This document shows positions 17,346-27,525 of a DNA stretch of 37,902 nucleotides, piece by piece; positions within the stretch are counted from its first letter, which is position 1, and every line of letters starts with the position of its first letter. The position numbers and the translations under genes are program-made. Source of the stretch: Acetofilamentum sp. (GTDB lineage: Bacteria; Bacteroidota; Bacteroidia; Bacteroidales; JAADGE01); contig DYOF01000010.1 in NCBI GenBank assembly GCA_020720665.1, forward strand, positions 1 to 37,902. The letters run 5' to 3'. Below the pieces are notes generated by a model. It saw nothing but the letters and a program-made list of their open reading frames with translations. It did no database searches and had not been told where the DNA came from.

Positions 17346-17377
17346 AAAACCCGTCTTGAAGAAGTCGGGTTTTTTTT
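17346..17377 (+). terminator. Intrinsic terminator after the ferredoxin gene
   Basis: aacccg (17348-17353) with the inverted cgggtt and the inner ctt/aag pairing form a stem across a GAA loop, followed by seven T. Confidence 0.85.
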
Positions 17378-17453
17378 ATAAGTCGGTTAGTAATCTTCTG
17401 TTTAAAAAAGTGTATTTATAGCAAATGTTGGTTGCCTGCACTGCACTTACCTT

Positions 17454-17674
17454 TTACAATTCAGCGGTCATTTTTCCGAGATTTATTTTTTCGGCATCAG
17501 TGAATGTTATTTCTCGGGCAAACTCCATTTTTTTCCACAAATAAGTGTTACCCTTTTACCCTTCAGGGGTTTTGTAATTTTCATTCGGCGATCCGGTCTT
17601 TTTATTTCAATTTCAGTTGCTTCTCTTTTTTCTCCGAGTTTTCCGGTTCGGCTCAGGCTCCGGACTGAGTCGCT
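17454..17674 (-). pseudogene. Possible decayed reading frame in the 17378-17877 gap
   Basis: The stretch 17378-17877 has no intact gene. On the minus strand one frame is open from 17674 and reads ...MKITKPLKGKRVTLICGKK before a stop; shifting by one base at an A7 run (about 17528-17534) continues as MEFAREITFTDAEKINLGKM and then TAEL up to a stop at 17454. The joined ~75 residues look protein-like and this patch is less AT-rich than its flanks. I recognise no family. It may be a degraded gene end or chance. Confidence 0.25.
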
Positions 17675-17822
17675 CTATCTATCACCGAACTGTTTTCAAT
17701 AAGAAATCAATTGTTATTTGTATAATTTCACAACCTTGTTGTTAAAAAAACACCCCCTCTGAATATTTTATATATTTTCGATAATTTCACAATTATTTAA
17801 AAAATATACCCTAATTTTTTAG

Positions 17823-17850
17823 TTGCTTATAAATATTTTTATTTATTTTG
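17823..17850 (+). promoter_or_regulatory. Possible promoter of glnN
   Basis: TTG at 17823-17825 and TTATTTTG at 17843-17850 are 17 bases apart. The second element deviates at one base from TAnnTTTG. The distance to the ATG at 17878 is short but acceptable. Confidence 0.35.
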
Positions 17851-17877
17851 TACACTATACTTTAAAATATTTATTAT

Positions 17878-20070
17878 ATGCCTACAGTCAGATTCAGAGC
17901 CCTTGAAGATATTAATAAAAGAGAGATACTTGACATAGAATTTCCTTCAGATAAAATTTCAGATTATTTCGGAACCAATGTATTCGATTTGAATAAAATG
18001 CAAAAATATTTGTCAAAAGAAGCCTATCTGGGAGTTAAAAAATCAATAGAAACCGGAAATAAAATTGAAAGACGAATTGCCGACCAAATTGCAGCCGGGA
18101 TGAAAGATTGGGCAATAAGCAAAGGAGCAACACATTACACGCATTGGTTTCATCCCTTAACCGGAAATACCGCCGAAAAACACGACACTTTCTTAAACAT
18201 TGATTCTCAAGGCAATGCTTTTGAAAACTTTGACGGAGAATTATTGGCACAACAAGAGCCTGATGCATCCAGTTTTCCTCACGGCGGGTTAAGAAACACA
18301 TTTGAAGCCCGAGGTTATACCGCTTGGGATCCTTCGTCTCCTGCCTTTGTGATGGGCAAAACCCTATGTATTCCAACTATTTTCATTTCATATACCGGCG
18401 AAGCCTTAGATTATAAAACACCTTTGTTAAAATCAATTCAATCTTTGGATAAATCAGCAACAGAAGTTTGCCGGTATTTTGATAAAAATGTGAATAAAGT
18501 ATATGCAACACTCGGTTGGGAACAAGAATATTTTTTAGTTGATGAAGCACTTTATAAAGCCCGACCTGATTTAGCTTTAACCGGACGAACATTAATGGGA
18601 CATGCATCAGCAAAAGACCAACAATTAAGCGACCATTATTTCAGCTCCATCCCCGAACGCGTTTTAGCCTATATGAAAGATTTTGAAATTGAAGCACATA
18701 AGCTCGGAATCCCTATAAAAACTCGTCATAATGAAGTTGCACCGAACCAATTTGAATGTGCTCCTATATTTGAAGAAGTCAATTTAGCAAACGACCATAA
18801 TTTATTGCTGATGGAACTAATGAGAAAAATAGCAGGTAAACATAAATTCAAAGTATTATTTCACGAAAAACCATTTGCAGAAATAAACGGTTCCGGGAAA
18901 CATAATAATTGGTCGTTGGCAACAAATACCGGAAGAAACTTATTAAAACCGGGTAATACCCCAAAAACAAACCTTCAATTCTTAACTTTCCTTATTAATA
19001 TTGTTAAAGCCGTTAAAACACACAACGATTTATTAAGAGCCTCAATCGTTTCAGCCGGAAATCAACACCGTTTGGGAGCAAACGAAGCGCCTCCCTCAAT
19101 AATTTCGGTGTTCTTGGGCATTAAATTAACCGAAATTTTAAATAATATTGAACAACGCATACAAAATAAAAAAATGACTTCTGATGAAAAAACGGAATTA
19201 AAATTAGATATCGGGAAAATTCCGGAAATTTTATTAGACAATACCGACAGAAACAGAACCTCTCCGTTTGCCTTCACGGGAAATCGGTTTGAATTCAGAG
19301 CCGTAGGGTCGAGCGAAAATAGCGCAGGACCAATGATTGCGTTAAATACGGCAGTTGCCGAACAACTTCAAATATTCAAAACAGATGTTGATACACTCAT
19401 CAGTCAAAAAATGAAAAAAGATGAGGCGATATTAAAAATTTTACGAAAATATATCATCGAATCAAAAACTGTCAGATTTGAGGGTAACGGTTACAGCCGA
19501 GATTGGGAAAAAGAAGCGGAAAAAAGAGGACTTTCAAATATTAAATCGGTTTCAGAAGCTTTAAAAGCATATATAAGTAAAGAAACTGTTGAATTGTTTG
19601 AAAAACATAAAATACTTAACAGAAAAGAATTAGCGTCAAGATATGAAATTAAAATTTGTGAATACGTTCAAAAAATTCAAATAGAAGCACGCGTTTTAGG
19701 CGATTTATCAATTAATCACATAATCCCCACTGCCATAAAATATCAAAATGTTCTGATTTCAAGTGTAAAAGATTTAAAAGATATTTCGAACGATAATGAA
19801 GAATACCAAGTATTAGCAAAAAGCAGAATTGAAACCATAAAAAAAATATCAAGGCTTGCAACTGCAATAAGCTCAAAAGTTGAAGAACTGACAGATACAA
19901 GAAAAAAAGCAAATATTATCGAAAATTGCACTGACCGCATCCAAATCTATGAATTTGAAGTAAAGCCTTTTTTAGAAGATATCAGATACCACATCGATAA
20001 GTTAGAATTAATTGTTGATGACGAAATTTGGCCGTTACCAAAATATCGGGAATTATTATTTAATCGGTAA
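17878..20070 (+). CDS. glnN: Glutamine synthetase type III
   Basis: Makes glutamine from glutamate, ammonia and ATP. The 730-residue length and the signatures identify the type III enzyme common in Bacteroidota: THYTHWFHPLTG, KHDTFL, GWEQEYFLVD (metal-binding Glu pair), TRHNEVAPNQFE, and NGSGKHNNWSL. The ~170 C-terminal residues form the type III-specific helical region (RLATAISSKVEELTD). ATG at 17878 matches the usual MxxxRFxAL start. It is flanked by its own upstream region and converges with the minus-strand operon ending at 20113; no regulator such as a PII gene is adjacent. Confidence 0.97.
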   Translation: MPTVRFRALEDINKREILDIEFPSDKISDYFGTNVFDLNKMQKYLSKEAYLGVKKSIETGNKIERRIADQIAAGMKDWAISKGATHYTHWFHPLTGNTAEKHDTFLNIDSQGNAFENFDGELLAQQEPDASSFPHGGLRNTFEARGYTAWDPSSPAFVMGKTLCIPTIFISYTGEALDYKTPLLKSIQSLDKSATEVCRYFDKNVNKVYATLGWEQEYFLVDEALYKARPDLALTGRTLMGHASAKDQQLSDHYFSSIPERVLAYMKDFEIEAHKLGIPIKTRHNEVAPNQFECAPIFEEVNLANDHNLLLMELMRKIAGKHKFKVLFHEKPFAEINGSGKHNNWSLATNTGRNLLKPGNTPKTNLQFLTFLINIVKAVKTHNDLLRASIVSAGNQHRLGANEAPPSIISVFLGIKLTEILNNIEQRIQNKKMTSDEKTELKLDIGKIPEILLDNTDRNRTSPFAFTGNRFEFRAVGSSENSAGPMIALNTAVAEQLQIFKTDVDTLISQKMKKDEAILKILRKYIIESKTVRFEGNGYSRDWEKEAEKRGLSNIKSVSEALKAYISKETVELFEKHKILNRKELASRYEIKICEYVQKIQIEARVLGDLSINHIIPTAIKYQNVLISSVKDLKDISNDNEEYQVLAKSRIETIKKISRLATAISSKVEELTDTRKKANIIENCTDRIQIYEFEVKPFLEDIRYHIDKLELIVDDEIWPLPKYRELLFNR

Positions 20071-20112
20071 TAAGAACTGATTTTTAATAAAAGCGGTATC
20101 CGAAAAGCGTAT

Positions 20113-22401
20113 TTATTCAATAATAAATTCTTTTGTACCCGAAATATATTTCCCGGCTGATGTATATCCTTCAGCTTTAATAATGTATGTTCCTGCCCTT
20201 TCGGATGTTTTAAATTTGAATGTTCCGGTTTTATTTAAAGTTAATTTTGGAGACCAAAACAGAGTTGTTCTATAATCGGGTATTTTAGTTTTGGTTTTAT
20301 AACCGCAGTAATCGGTATCATAATTGCTTGTAATTGCTTGATATTTAACAAATATTTCATTTCCTGAAAATTCAATTCCCCAAAAATTATTTGTGCTTGT
20401 TGAAAACATAATTACACCGTTAAATTGCTCTTTCCCTAAAATATAAACTTGGTTTATTACTTCAATTTTTCTAAGTTTTGAAATATCCGCATTAATGATT
20501 TTTTCATTGTCAAAAATTGGAACATTATCGACTAAGACTAATGGTTTTCCGGCTAATAAATTCCCATTATTATAAACTTGGAATATAAATTTATCATTTT
20601 CTTTTCTGATTTTGCAGGAAGGGATAAGCTCAACAAAAAGCTCTAAAATATTTTTTATTCCAACGTAATCTTTAACATATTCTGTTTCTATATGGTCATT
20701 AATATTAAAAGGATTTTTTTTATGCTCAAACGGTTTTCCTTCTTCTGTGTAGTTTGAAAAATAATTTTCTACTTGCGAATTTGTGTAAAGTTCTTTAAGG
20801 TTTGCTTCATCAAGTTTTAAAATATATTTTTCAATTCGATTGTTGTTCTGTTCTGTCGGTTTAAACGGACTGCGAACATTAATTTGATAATCAATGGTTT
20901 CACTTGCATCGCAAGTTAGATAAATATCAACCAAATCATACACATCATTAACATTAAAGCTAAACTCACCCGCCGAATCTGTTTCTGTTACATGCATCTG
21001 CGGATTGTGTGATAATACGCTTAAGTAAACTTTTGTATTTTTAACTCCTTCCCCATTGCTTTTATCTATCAGGTTTCCTTTTAGTGAAATTCCGCTGTGT
21101 ACTAATTTGAAATCACTTTTATTTGAGCCGGTCTTCAATAAATTTATTTTGAAGGTTTCAGCTATAAATTTATCATACATTATCAAGATATTTTCCATTT
21201 CATTGCTGAGCATTTCACTATTCTTTTCAAAAAAATCGGATAAAATATCTTTGTCTTGAAAATAAAATGATTTTTCAAAATTATGAAAATTTCTTAATGC
21301 ATTTTTTTGTACAACAGCTATACTGAGTTCGGTTTCTTCGGCTATATTATTTGCAGATAAATTAACAGAAACGCTGTCGCCACTTTTAATATGAGAATTA
21401 TTAATGTCGATATTAATTTTTTCGGATGAATTTTTCTTTATATAAGTTGCGTTAATTTTTATAATATTGTTATCCGAATCAGTTAAAACAAAATAATTAA
21501 ATCCATTGTTAAATATCTTATTCTTAAATAGTTGTTGAAATGTGAAATTGTTTAATATGAGTTCTGAATTATCAATAATTGTTTTATTCTCATCTAAAAT
21601 AAATAATTTATATTTCTTGAAATTATCTTTATCGTTAGTTTCAACTGAATATTTGATATCTTGATTTTCATAGCGGATTTTAGTTATTAATCCTTTTTCA
21701 GAGGCGGAAGGAAACGGTATAACAACGGAATCATAAGCGTTTTTAATTACTAATTTATATTCTGTTAAAGGTTCAAAAAAGTCTTCAAAATGAATAATGT
21801 TATTCTCAGATAATTGATGTTCAACAGTTGATTCATTTTTTTGTACAAAAAACTTACTCTCCGTTTTATATTTTGAGGGAATTTTAATTATAATTTTATT
21901 TATTTTACTTAAAAGGAGCGCATCACCCTCGGGAAAAAATTCTACATCATTATCTTTTCCGACCAATAAATTATGGGAATCAGATATATTGTAAATTGTA
22001 ATATATTTACTATGAAATTGTTCCGTTTCTTTAACTGTCGAATTTGTATATGCTTTAACCAAATACAAGCCGGTTGAAATTTTTTCCGGAATTTCTAATT
22101 TTCCGTTAATTAATCCCTTATCTGTTTGATACATTTTTTGGATTACGGCTATATTTTGATTCAAATTTATTAATTCAATGTAAACAATCGTATTCTCATC
22201 GTATTCTGTTTGTTTTGATGAATTTAGGTAAAATGAAAAAAATATATTATCGTTAACAAAATAAATTTCCCTGTCGGTAAATAATGTATTTATATCTGTA
22301 TCACCTATTTGACTTTTGCTATAATTATTTGCAATGATATATTGACCAAAAAAATTAAACCAAACTAAAAGGATATACCTATAAATTGTTATTTTTTTCA
22401 T
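20113..22401 (-). CDS. Exported MG2/carboxypeptidase-regulatory/plug-like surface protein
   Basis: A 762-residue exported protein (hydrophobic signal residues 5-25). Residues ~38-140 (FTDREIYFVNDNIFFSFYL) resemble the MG2 domain of alpha-2-macroglobulin-like proteins common in Bacteroidota surface proteins. A carboxypeptidase-regulatory-like beta-sandwich follows at about 430-500 (GVKNTKVYLSV...AGEFSFNVNDV). Residues ~615-690 (GKPLVLVDNVPIFDNEKI, KIEVINQVYILG, FNGVIMFST) look like a TonB-receptor plug without a following barrel. It is last in the operon after the DUF4249 gene with an 11-base gap. Role inferred as a periplasmic or surface partner of the TonB receptor; its ligand is unknown. 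Confidence 0.75.
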   Translation of the reverse strand: MKKITIYRYILLVWFNFFGQYIIANNYSKSQIGDTDINTLFTDREIYFVNDNIFFSFYLNSSKQTEYDENTIVYIELINLNQNIAVIQKMYQTDKGLINGKLEIPEKISTGLYLVKAYTNSTVKETEQFHSKYITIYNISDSHNLLVGKDNDVEFFPEGDALLLSKINKIIIKIPSKYKTESKFFVQKNESTVEHQLSENNIIHFEDFFEPLTEYKLVIKNAYDSVVIPFPSASEKGLITKIRYENQDIKYSVETNDKDNFKKYKLFILDENKTIIDNSELILNNFTFQQLFKNKIFNNGFNYFVLTDSDNNIIKINATYIKKNSSEKINIDINNSHIKSGDSVSVNLSANNIAEETELSIAVVQKNALRNFHNFEKSFYFQDKDILSDFFEKNSEMLSNEMENILIMYDKFIAETFKINLLKTGSNKSDFKLVHSGISLKGNLIDKSNGEGVKNTKVYLSVLSHNPQMHVTETDSAGEFSFNVNDVYDLVDIYLTCDASETIDYQINVRSPFKPTEQNNNRIEKYILKLDEANLKELYTNSQVENYFSNYTEEGKPFEHKKNPFNINDHIETEYVKDYVGIKNILELFVELIPSCKIRKENDKFIFQVYNNGNLLAGKPLVLVDNVPIFDNEKIINADISKLRKIEVINQVYILGKEQFNGVIMFSTSTNNFWGIEFSGNEIFVKYQAITSNYDTDYCGYKTKTKIPDYRTTLFWSPKLTLNKTGTFKFKTSERAGTYIIKAEGYTSAGKYISGTKEFIIE

Positions 22402-22412
22402 AAAAAGTATTT

Positions 22413-23561
22413 TTAATCAATCCAAAATTCGGGTTTTTGTAATTGTCCGCCTTCGTTTCGGCAATCAATACATTGTTTATACGTTATACCGTTTGTACCA
22501 TCTTCTGCCTGAACCCAATAGTACGGCGACGAATGATTTCTTTTCCAATCAGAAATTGCAACACGGTCTGTAATCACAAGGCATTTCGAATAGTAAAAAG
22601 GAACAAAAAGTTTATCCGCAAAAATTCGTTTTTGACTGATTGAAGCAACCGAAAAATAACCTAATACAATTTCGTTTTCATTATTACAATTTACCAAATT
22701 CCCTTTAACATTAAACGGTTGTCGAGAAGTAAAAAAATCTTCTTTAGCAATCATTTGTTGGATGTTGTACCAATAATTATAAGCCGATTGCGAAATTACA
22801 TATTGATTAACCAGCAAACTGTATTTTTTTGTTAATCGTTTAGAATTCGTTCCTACAAAATTTATCGGTTGTCGAAGGATATGCGGAGCTGACAAATTTT
22901 CTGTTTTGCCGACATAGATATCTTTTACAATGTTTGAAGCCCAACAAGTTACGAGCGTATCATATCGAGGATTGGAGTAAATATAATCACCGAACCGGTC
23001 TTCAACATATGCAAGCCGATGGTCAATATCATATTCATAGGTTTCATTCATCGTCCAAAGAAAATAGTTTTCATTAACAATGCTTTCTTTTGTATCTACG
23101 TAAAATCGGAGACCGGGTAAACCGTAAGGAAATTGGCTGTCTCTAAATGTTGTTTGTTCATGATAAACAGTGTCTATTTCAATAATGTCTTTAATTTCCT
23201 GATAATCTGTTTCATAGCATTTGTCTTCATTGGTAATAACGCTAAGTTTATAGCTGTTCCCTACGATTCCTCGAAACCCCGGGCTTACCGTTGAATAAAT
23301 ACCCGGGCTTTCTTCTGATAAAATTTCAGTGTTTCCTATATCATCAATAATTTGTACTATACAGCCGGTATATGGTATTGTTTGAGGAGCATCAGTTTTT
23401 GACGATTTGGATAATGTTATTTTATAAGGTCCGGGATTGTTTGTAATAAAACCGTCAACAACTAAAAACTCTTCATATTTATCGCTATCAATGAAGAACT
23501 CTTCTTGACAAGAAAAAAGTTGTATTAAAATAAAAATTATTAAAAAATATCTAATTTTCAT
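22413..23561 (-). CDS. DUF4249 lipoprotein
   Basis: A 382-residue lipoprotein: signal peptide with lipobox LFSC, Cys18 followed by acidic QEE, which suggests outer-membrane, possibly surface, location. EFLVVDGFITNNPGPYKITLSKS, the internal beta-sandwich and the late conserved Cys pair (QCIDC) fit DUF4249, a family regularly encoded beside TonB receptors. Its start overlaps the receptor gene by 11 bases, so they are translated together. It probably binds the ligand delivered to the receptor, but what that is cannot be read from the sequence. Confidence 0.85.
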   Translation of the reverse strand: MKIRYFLIIFILIQLFSCQEEFFIDSDKYEEFLVVDGFITNNPGPYKITLSKSSKTDAPQTIPYTGCIVQIIDDIGNTEILSEESPGIYSTVSPGFRGIVGNSYKLSVITNEDKCYETDYQEIKDIIEIDTVYHEQTTFRDSQFPYGLPGLRFYVDTKESIVNENYFLWTMNETYEYDIDHRLAYVEDRFGDYIYSNPRYDTLVTCWASNIVKDIYVGKTENLSAPHILRQPINFVGTNSKRLTKKYSLLVNQYVISQSAYNYWYNIQQMIAKEDFFTSRQPFNVKGNLVNCNNENEIVLGYFSVASISQKRIFADKLFVPFYYSKCLVITDRVAISDWKRNHSSPYYWVQAEDGTNGITYKQCIDCRNEGGQLQKPEFWID

Positions 23562-26313
23562 AATTGCCTAATTTCAAATTAAATGTAATTGAAGGAATAA
23601 TTCCGCCTAAAATTGATATTTTATAACCGTGTATTTTACCGTCCACATTTCTAAACGTTATAGTGTAAGGGTTTTTTCTTGACGTTAAATTATAAAAACC
23701 TAAAGACCATGAACTGTGAGCAATTTTATTTCTTTTTAAATTGCCTTCAAAATTAAACGCCAAATCTATTCTGAAATAATCGGGAATTCGATATTCATTT
23801 CTTTTAGAATAGGCCGTTACTTGAATTTCATTCAAATAATATATTGACGTGGGATAAGTAACGGGTCTTCCCGAGGAATAAACTACATTAGAAGAAATAC
23901 TTATACGCTTCGTGAAGTTATAATTAAGGGTTAAATTTGCAGCATGCGGTCGGTCATAATTTGCCGAATATTCTATTCCGTAATTGTTCATTTCTCCGGT
24001 CATTTTATCAATTGCCGAAACCAAAGATTTTGAATATGTATAATTAATCCACCCATTTAAATTTCCGCCTTTCTTTTTAATCATAAATTCAAAACCATAA
24101 GCCTTAAGTTCACCTTGTATAACATTTGCTTCCGGGTATTTATTCGCCTTAAAACTTGCACCGTCTTTATATTCAACTAAATTTGATGTGTTTTTGTAAT
24201 ATATCTCAAAAGAGCTTTCTAAAAACAAATTAAGATAATTTTTGTAAATACCTATTGAATACTGTTCGCCCTTCATAGGTTTAAGATGCGAATCGCTTAA
24301 TTTCCAAACTCCTACTGATGAGCTTGTAACGTTTTCCGATAATTTAAAAATATATTGATGCAAAATATTATAGCTTGCTTTTATTGAGTTATCTTTATTT
24401 ATTTTATAATTTAATGAAAGCCTGTAATCAAAATCATAATTATTTTTTATAATATTATTTTTATCGTAAATTGTAGAATCAATAATGTTTATTTCATTTC
24501 TGGGTTTTGATAAATCATATAAGAAAACGGTTTTGGGTCCTAAATACATATAATTGTTTGCCCTTACACCTGCTTCAAAAGAAATGTTTTTATTAATTTC
24601 AGTGTAATATCCCAAAAATAAACTGTTATTTGATGCCTGTTCTTTCTCAAATTTCTGCGAATTAATTAATGATGAGTCATTTAACGGTAAAAAATCTCCG
24701 GGTATCAGTTCATAATATTTAGAGTTTATTCCAAAATTTAATTTGTTTTTTGGATTGAATGCCAATTTGAATTTAATCTTTAACTCACTGTGATTTATAT
24801 CGAAAGAGTTTTTATAGGCATACGATTTAATTTCACTGTTTTCTTCGTAGGTATAAAAATTAGAATGTAAGAGAGTTAATTCAGATTTTAATTTCGTATT
24901 AAAAACATGATTATAATTTATTGAAGCACCTTTATTAGAATAATTGTTTTTTATCCCGAACGATAAATCTGCTATATCATTACTTATATATGTAAATACA
25001 TCAATAGTGTTTTTATCATTCAAATTAAAAGTGAAATTGGCAAGGGCATCATAAAATGAAAGTGAGCTATTTTTAATTTCCGGATTATTAACGATGTTTA
25101 ATACCCAGTCAGAATATGTTGAACGAACACTTAGCAAATAGGATATCTTATCTTTTATTATGGGTCCTTCTGCTGATAAACGTGCGGATGTAGGACCGAT
25201 ACCACCTTTAAGCGAAAAATTATTAACTCTTCCTTTCTTGGTACTTATCTCGAAAATAGATGATAATTGTCCGCCGTATTCAATAGGGATATTGTTTTTA
25301 TAGAATTTAAATTCTTCAATAGCATCTCCGTTAAATGCTGTAAATAACCCGAAAACATGAGCTGAATTATAAACCGGCAGATTATTTATGTAAAAAATAT
25401 TTTGGTCTGTCGGACTTCCTCTTACATTAAACCCCTCAGACATTTCGCTTACGGATTGAACACCCGGCAATAATAATGCAAATTTTATTACATCTTTTTC
25501 TCCGAGTACCATCGGAAGGTTTTTAATTGATTCAACGGATATTTTTTCAAATCCCATGTTCGTACTTTTGACATTCTCATTTTGTGTTGCAGAAATGGTA
25601 ACTTCGTCAATTGCTATTGGTTTTGTTTCTAATAAAATATTATATGTTCCGTTTTTTTCAATCTCAAGATTAAAGTCTTTTCCGTACATTCCCAAACTAT
25701 TAACAGACAAAGTATAATTTCCGGGTTTTAATTCAATTTTAAAATATCCTGAACTGTTGTTAGTAATTTCATAATCCGTTTCATTTATTCTCAATAATAC
25801 GGGATAAACCGGTGTATTATTTGTCAAATTATAAACATATCCTGAAAATATTACTTTTTCCGGAAGGTTTGTTTGATTTTTTGATTTGATTGATATTTTC
25901 TCATTTATCAGACTTGAATACGTTTTAATATTTGAATCGTATGTTGAGGAATTTTTTATTGAGTCATAACTCTCCGGCTTATGTTTATAACTTAAATTAA
26001 TGTTACGTTTTAACGAAAAATTTTTAAATAAAAAGATATTTCCCAACTCATCTGAAGAAACTTTAATATGATAATCTTGCAAGCTTTCTTCTAAAAGATT
26101 TTCTAATAAGATGCTGTCAGATTTAACAATTATTTGAATATCCGGAATACTGTCTTCAAAAAAATAAAACTTAATGTTATTCTGTGATTCAGTTTTTCTA
26201 ATAAAATCATGAATGTTTTCATTTGTTTTACCGATATAAACAGACTTATTCTGAGCGTTAATTGTGTTAAAAATACTTAACAGTGCTATTAGGTATAAAA
26301 ATTTTCTAAACAT
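23551..26313 (-). CDS. TonB-dependent receptor with N-terminal STN and regulatory-like domains
   Basis: A 920-residue outer-membrane receptor. After the signal peptide (1-20) comes a secretin/STN-like domain (about 25-85, IHDFIRKTESQNNIKFYF), a carboxypeptidase-regulatory-like domain (about 155-230, YVYNLTNNTPVYPVLLRI) and the plug (about 250-345, LLPGVQSVSEMSEGFNVRG, with NIFYINNLPVYNS), then a 22-strand-type barrel ending LKLGNYEN. STN domains often signal to anti-sigma factors, but no sigma/anti-sigma pair is next to it. It lies 4 bases after the unknown exported protein gene and overlaps the DUF4249 gene. Confidence 0.93.
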   Translation of the reverse strand: MFRKFLYLIALLSIFNTINAQNKSVYIGKTNENIHDFIRKTESQNNIKFYFFEDSIPDIQIIVKSDSILLENLLEESLQDYHIKVSSDELGNIFLFKNFSLKRNINLSYKHKPESYDSIKNSSTYDSNIKTYSSLINEKISIKSKNQTNLPEKVIFSGYVYNLTNNTPVYPVLLRINETDYEITNNSSGYFKIELKPGNYTLSVNSLGMYGKDFNLEIEKNGTYNILLETKPIAIDEVTISATQNENVKSTNMGFEKISVESIKNLPMVLGEKDVIKFALLLPGVQSVSEMSEGFNVRGSPTDQNIFYINNLPVYNSAHVFGLFTAFNGDAIEEFKFYKNNIPIEYGGQLSSIFEISTKKGRVNNFSLKGGIGPTSARLSAEGPIIKDKISYLLSVRSTYSDWVLNIVNNPEIKNSSLSFYDALANFTFNLNDKNTIDVFTYISNDIADLSFGIKNNYSNKGASINYNHVFNTKLKSELTLLHSNFYTYEENSEIKSYAYKNSFDINHSELKIKFKLAFNPKNKLNFGINSKYYELIPGDFLPLNDSSLINSQKFEKEQASNNSLFLGYYTEINKNISFEAGVRANNYMYLGPKTVFLYDLSKPRNEINIIDSTIYDKNNIIKNNYDFDYRLSLNYKINKDNSIKASYNILHQYIFKLSENVTSSSVGVWKLSDSHLKPMKGEQYSIGIYKNYLNLFLESSFEIYYKNTSNLVEYKDGASFKANKYPEANVIQGELKAYGFEFMIKKKGGNLNGWINYTYSKSLVSAIDKMTGEMNNYGIEYSANYDRPHAANLTLNYNFTKRISISSNVVYSSGRPVTYPTSIYYLNEIQVTAYSKRNEYRIPDYFRIDLAFNFEGNLKRNKIAHSSWSLGFYNLTSRKNPYTITFRNVDGKIHGYKISILGGIIPSITFNLKLGNYEN

Positions 26314-26317
26314 TATA

Positions 26318-27034
26318 TCAGTTCAAAGTATTACAAAATATCATTAAATTTTCTAATTCGTAGTTTGAAGATTTATTAAAATTTATTTTTTTAGCCTTCA
26401 AATAATATATCACTTCTTTCCTTTGTACCGAATTAAATAAGCTTAAAAATTCTTTTTTTGAGTTCAAAGGAATAAATTGCTTATTTAAAACGTATAGCTT
26501 AGTTCTTAACTCGGAGAATTTCCCAAACGGAGATGTGCTGCTGTACATATCTATAAATCGTTTTTCATAAACTCTGTATAAAGACAATTGTCCCGAATAG
26601 ATTTGTTCATAGTAGGTTTTAACGGGCTTAACTGTATCGACTATGCCCGAATAAACGAATAATTTGTTATCAAATAAAACGGAATCTATCTGGAATTTAT
26701 TAACAGAAATATAGCGTTCATAATTATAAATCGGGCTTGTTTTTAAGATAATTCTGTCAGAAACTAAATCGTAGTTACATAATTGATTTGTATAAGTTCG
26801 TCCGCCCTTGTAAATTATTGCTTTATTCCATTCTTGTTCTGTCAGAAAAGGGGTTCCGACAATCCGTTTGTCAGGAAAATTGTATAAAACTCCGTTTACA
26901 ATTTCGTCATTACAAAAATTATAAGCAGTTGAATCTTTCTTGCCCTCATATCTCTGAGCTACAATAAGTTGTGTGTTAAAAAAAAATAGAATAAAAATTA
27001 GTATGTTTTTTCCTTTTTTTATCTTTTTATACAT
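26318..27034 (-). CDS. Unknown exported protein of the TonB/DUF4249 operon
   Basis: A 238-residue protein with signal peptide (residues 9-26, ending IVAQ) and no lipobox. I do not recognise a family. The mature part is mixed alpha/beta with ERYISVNKFQIDSVLFDN and many Tyr and Lys. Its start overlaps the thioesterase gene by 8 bases and its end lies 4 bases before the TonB receptor, so it is firmly in this operon and may be a periplasmic accessory of the uptake system. Confidence 0.8.
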   Translation of the reverse strand: MYKKIKKGKNILIFILFFFNTQLIVAQRYEGKKDSTAYNFCNDEIVNGVLYNFPDKRIVGTPFLTEQEWNKAIIYKGGRTYTNQLCNYDLVSDRIILKTSPIYNYERYISVNKFQIDSVLFDNKLFVYSGIVDTVKPVKTYYEQIYSGQLSLYRVYEKRFIDMYSSTSPFGKFSELRTKLYVLNKQFIPLNSKKEFLSLFNSVQRKEVIYYLKAKKINFNKSSNYELENLMIFCNTLN

Positions 27035-27437
27035 TTGGAAATGAATTTATTACTTTCATATAAGGCTCAACAGCAGACGGGCGACCGTTTATTAAAACAA
27101 CTGCAATAACTTTTGCTTTTGACATTAATTTTTGGTCGCCCTTTCTGTATATTTCTTGTAAAAATTTAATTTTTAAAGGTCCGTCTTGTTCAAAATTTAA
27201 AACAGAAATAAATGAATCTCCGCTTTTTAAAGGTAATTTATAATCAATTTCAACTTTGTAAACAACAAAATCAACTCCTTTTTTATGTAAATCGGCAAAA
27301 TTTAAACCTGCACTTTTAATAAATTCGTGTCGAGTATGTTCAAAATAATTTTGATAGACCGCGTTGTTAACTATTCCCTGAATATCACACTCATAATCAC
27401 GAACTTGCATGTGTAAACTAAACTTGTAACTTTGCAT
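27027..27437 (-). CDS. Acyl-CoA thioesterase, hotdog fold (YbgC/4HBT family)
   Basis: A 136-residue cytosolic thioesterase hydrolysing an acyl-CoA. The 4HBT signature is intact: VRDYECDIQGIVNNAVY with catalytic Asp18, then the YFEHTRHEF helix. Substrate chain length is not evident. It is the first gene of the TonB-operon block and begins 88 bases after atpG on the same strand, with no terminator visible between, so read-through from the ATP synthase operon is possible. That ATP synthase operon itself holds an acyl-CoA-binding protein gene (28427-28684). Confidence 0.9.
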   Translation of the reverse strand: MQSYKFSLHMQVRDYECDIQGIVNNAVYQNYFEHTRHEFIKSAGLNFADLHKKGVDFVVYKVEIDYKLPLKSGDSFISVLNFEQDGPLKIKFLQEIYRKGDQKLMSKAKVIAVVLINGRPSAVEPYMKVINSFPNV

Positions 27438-27525
27438 CTGATTTCATAAATAATAAACACAAAAAGAAAAAGATTAAAAATAAAATACTCTGTTTCCTTT
27501 TACTGCATGTTTTAGATATAAATTT

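Noticed and set aside
17650-17675. Palindrome around ctcag/ctgag as an operator
   Set aside because: Only 5 bp per arm and no gene positioned to be controlled by it.
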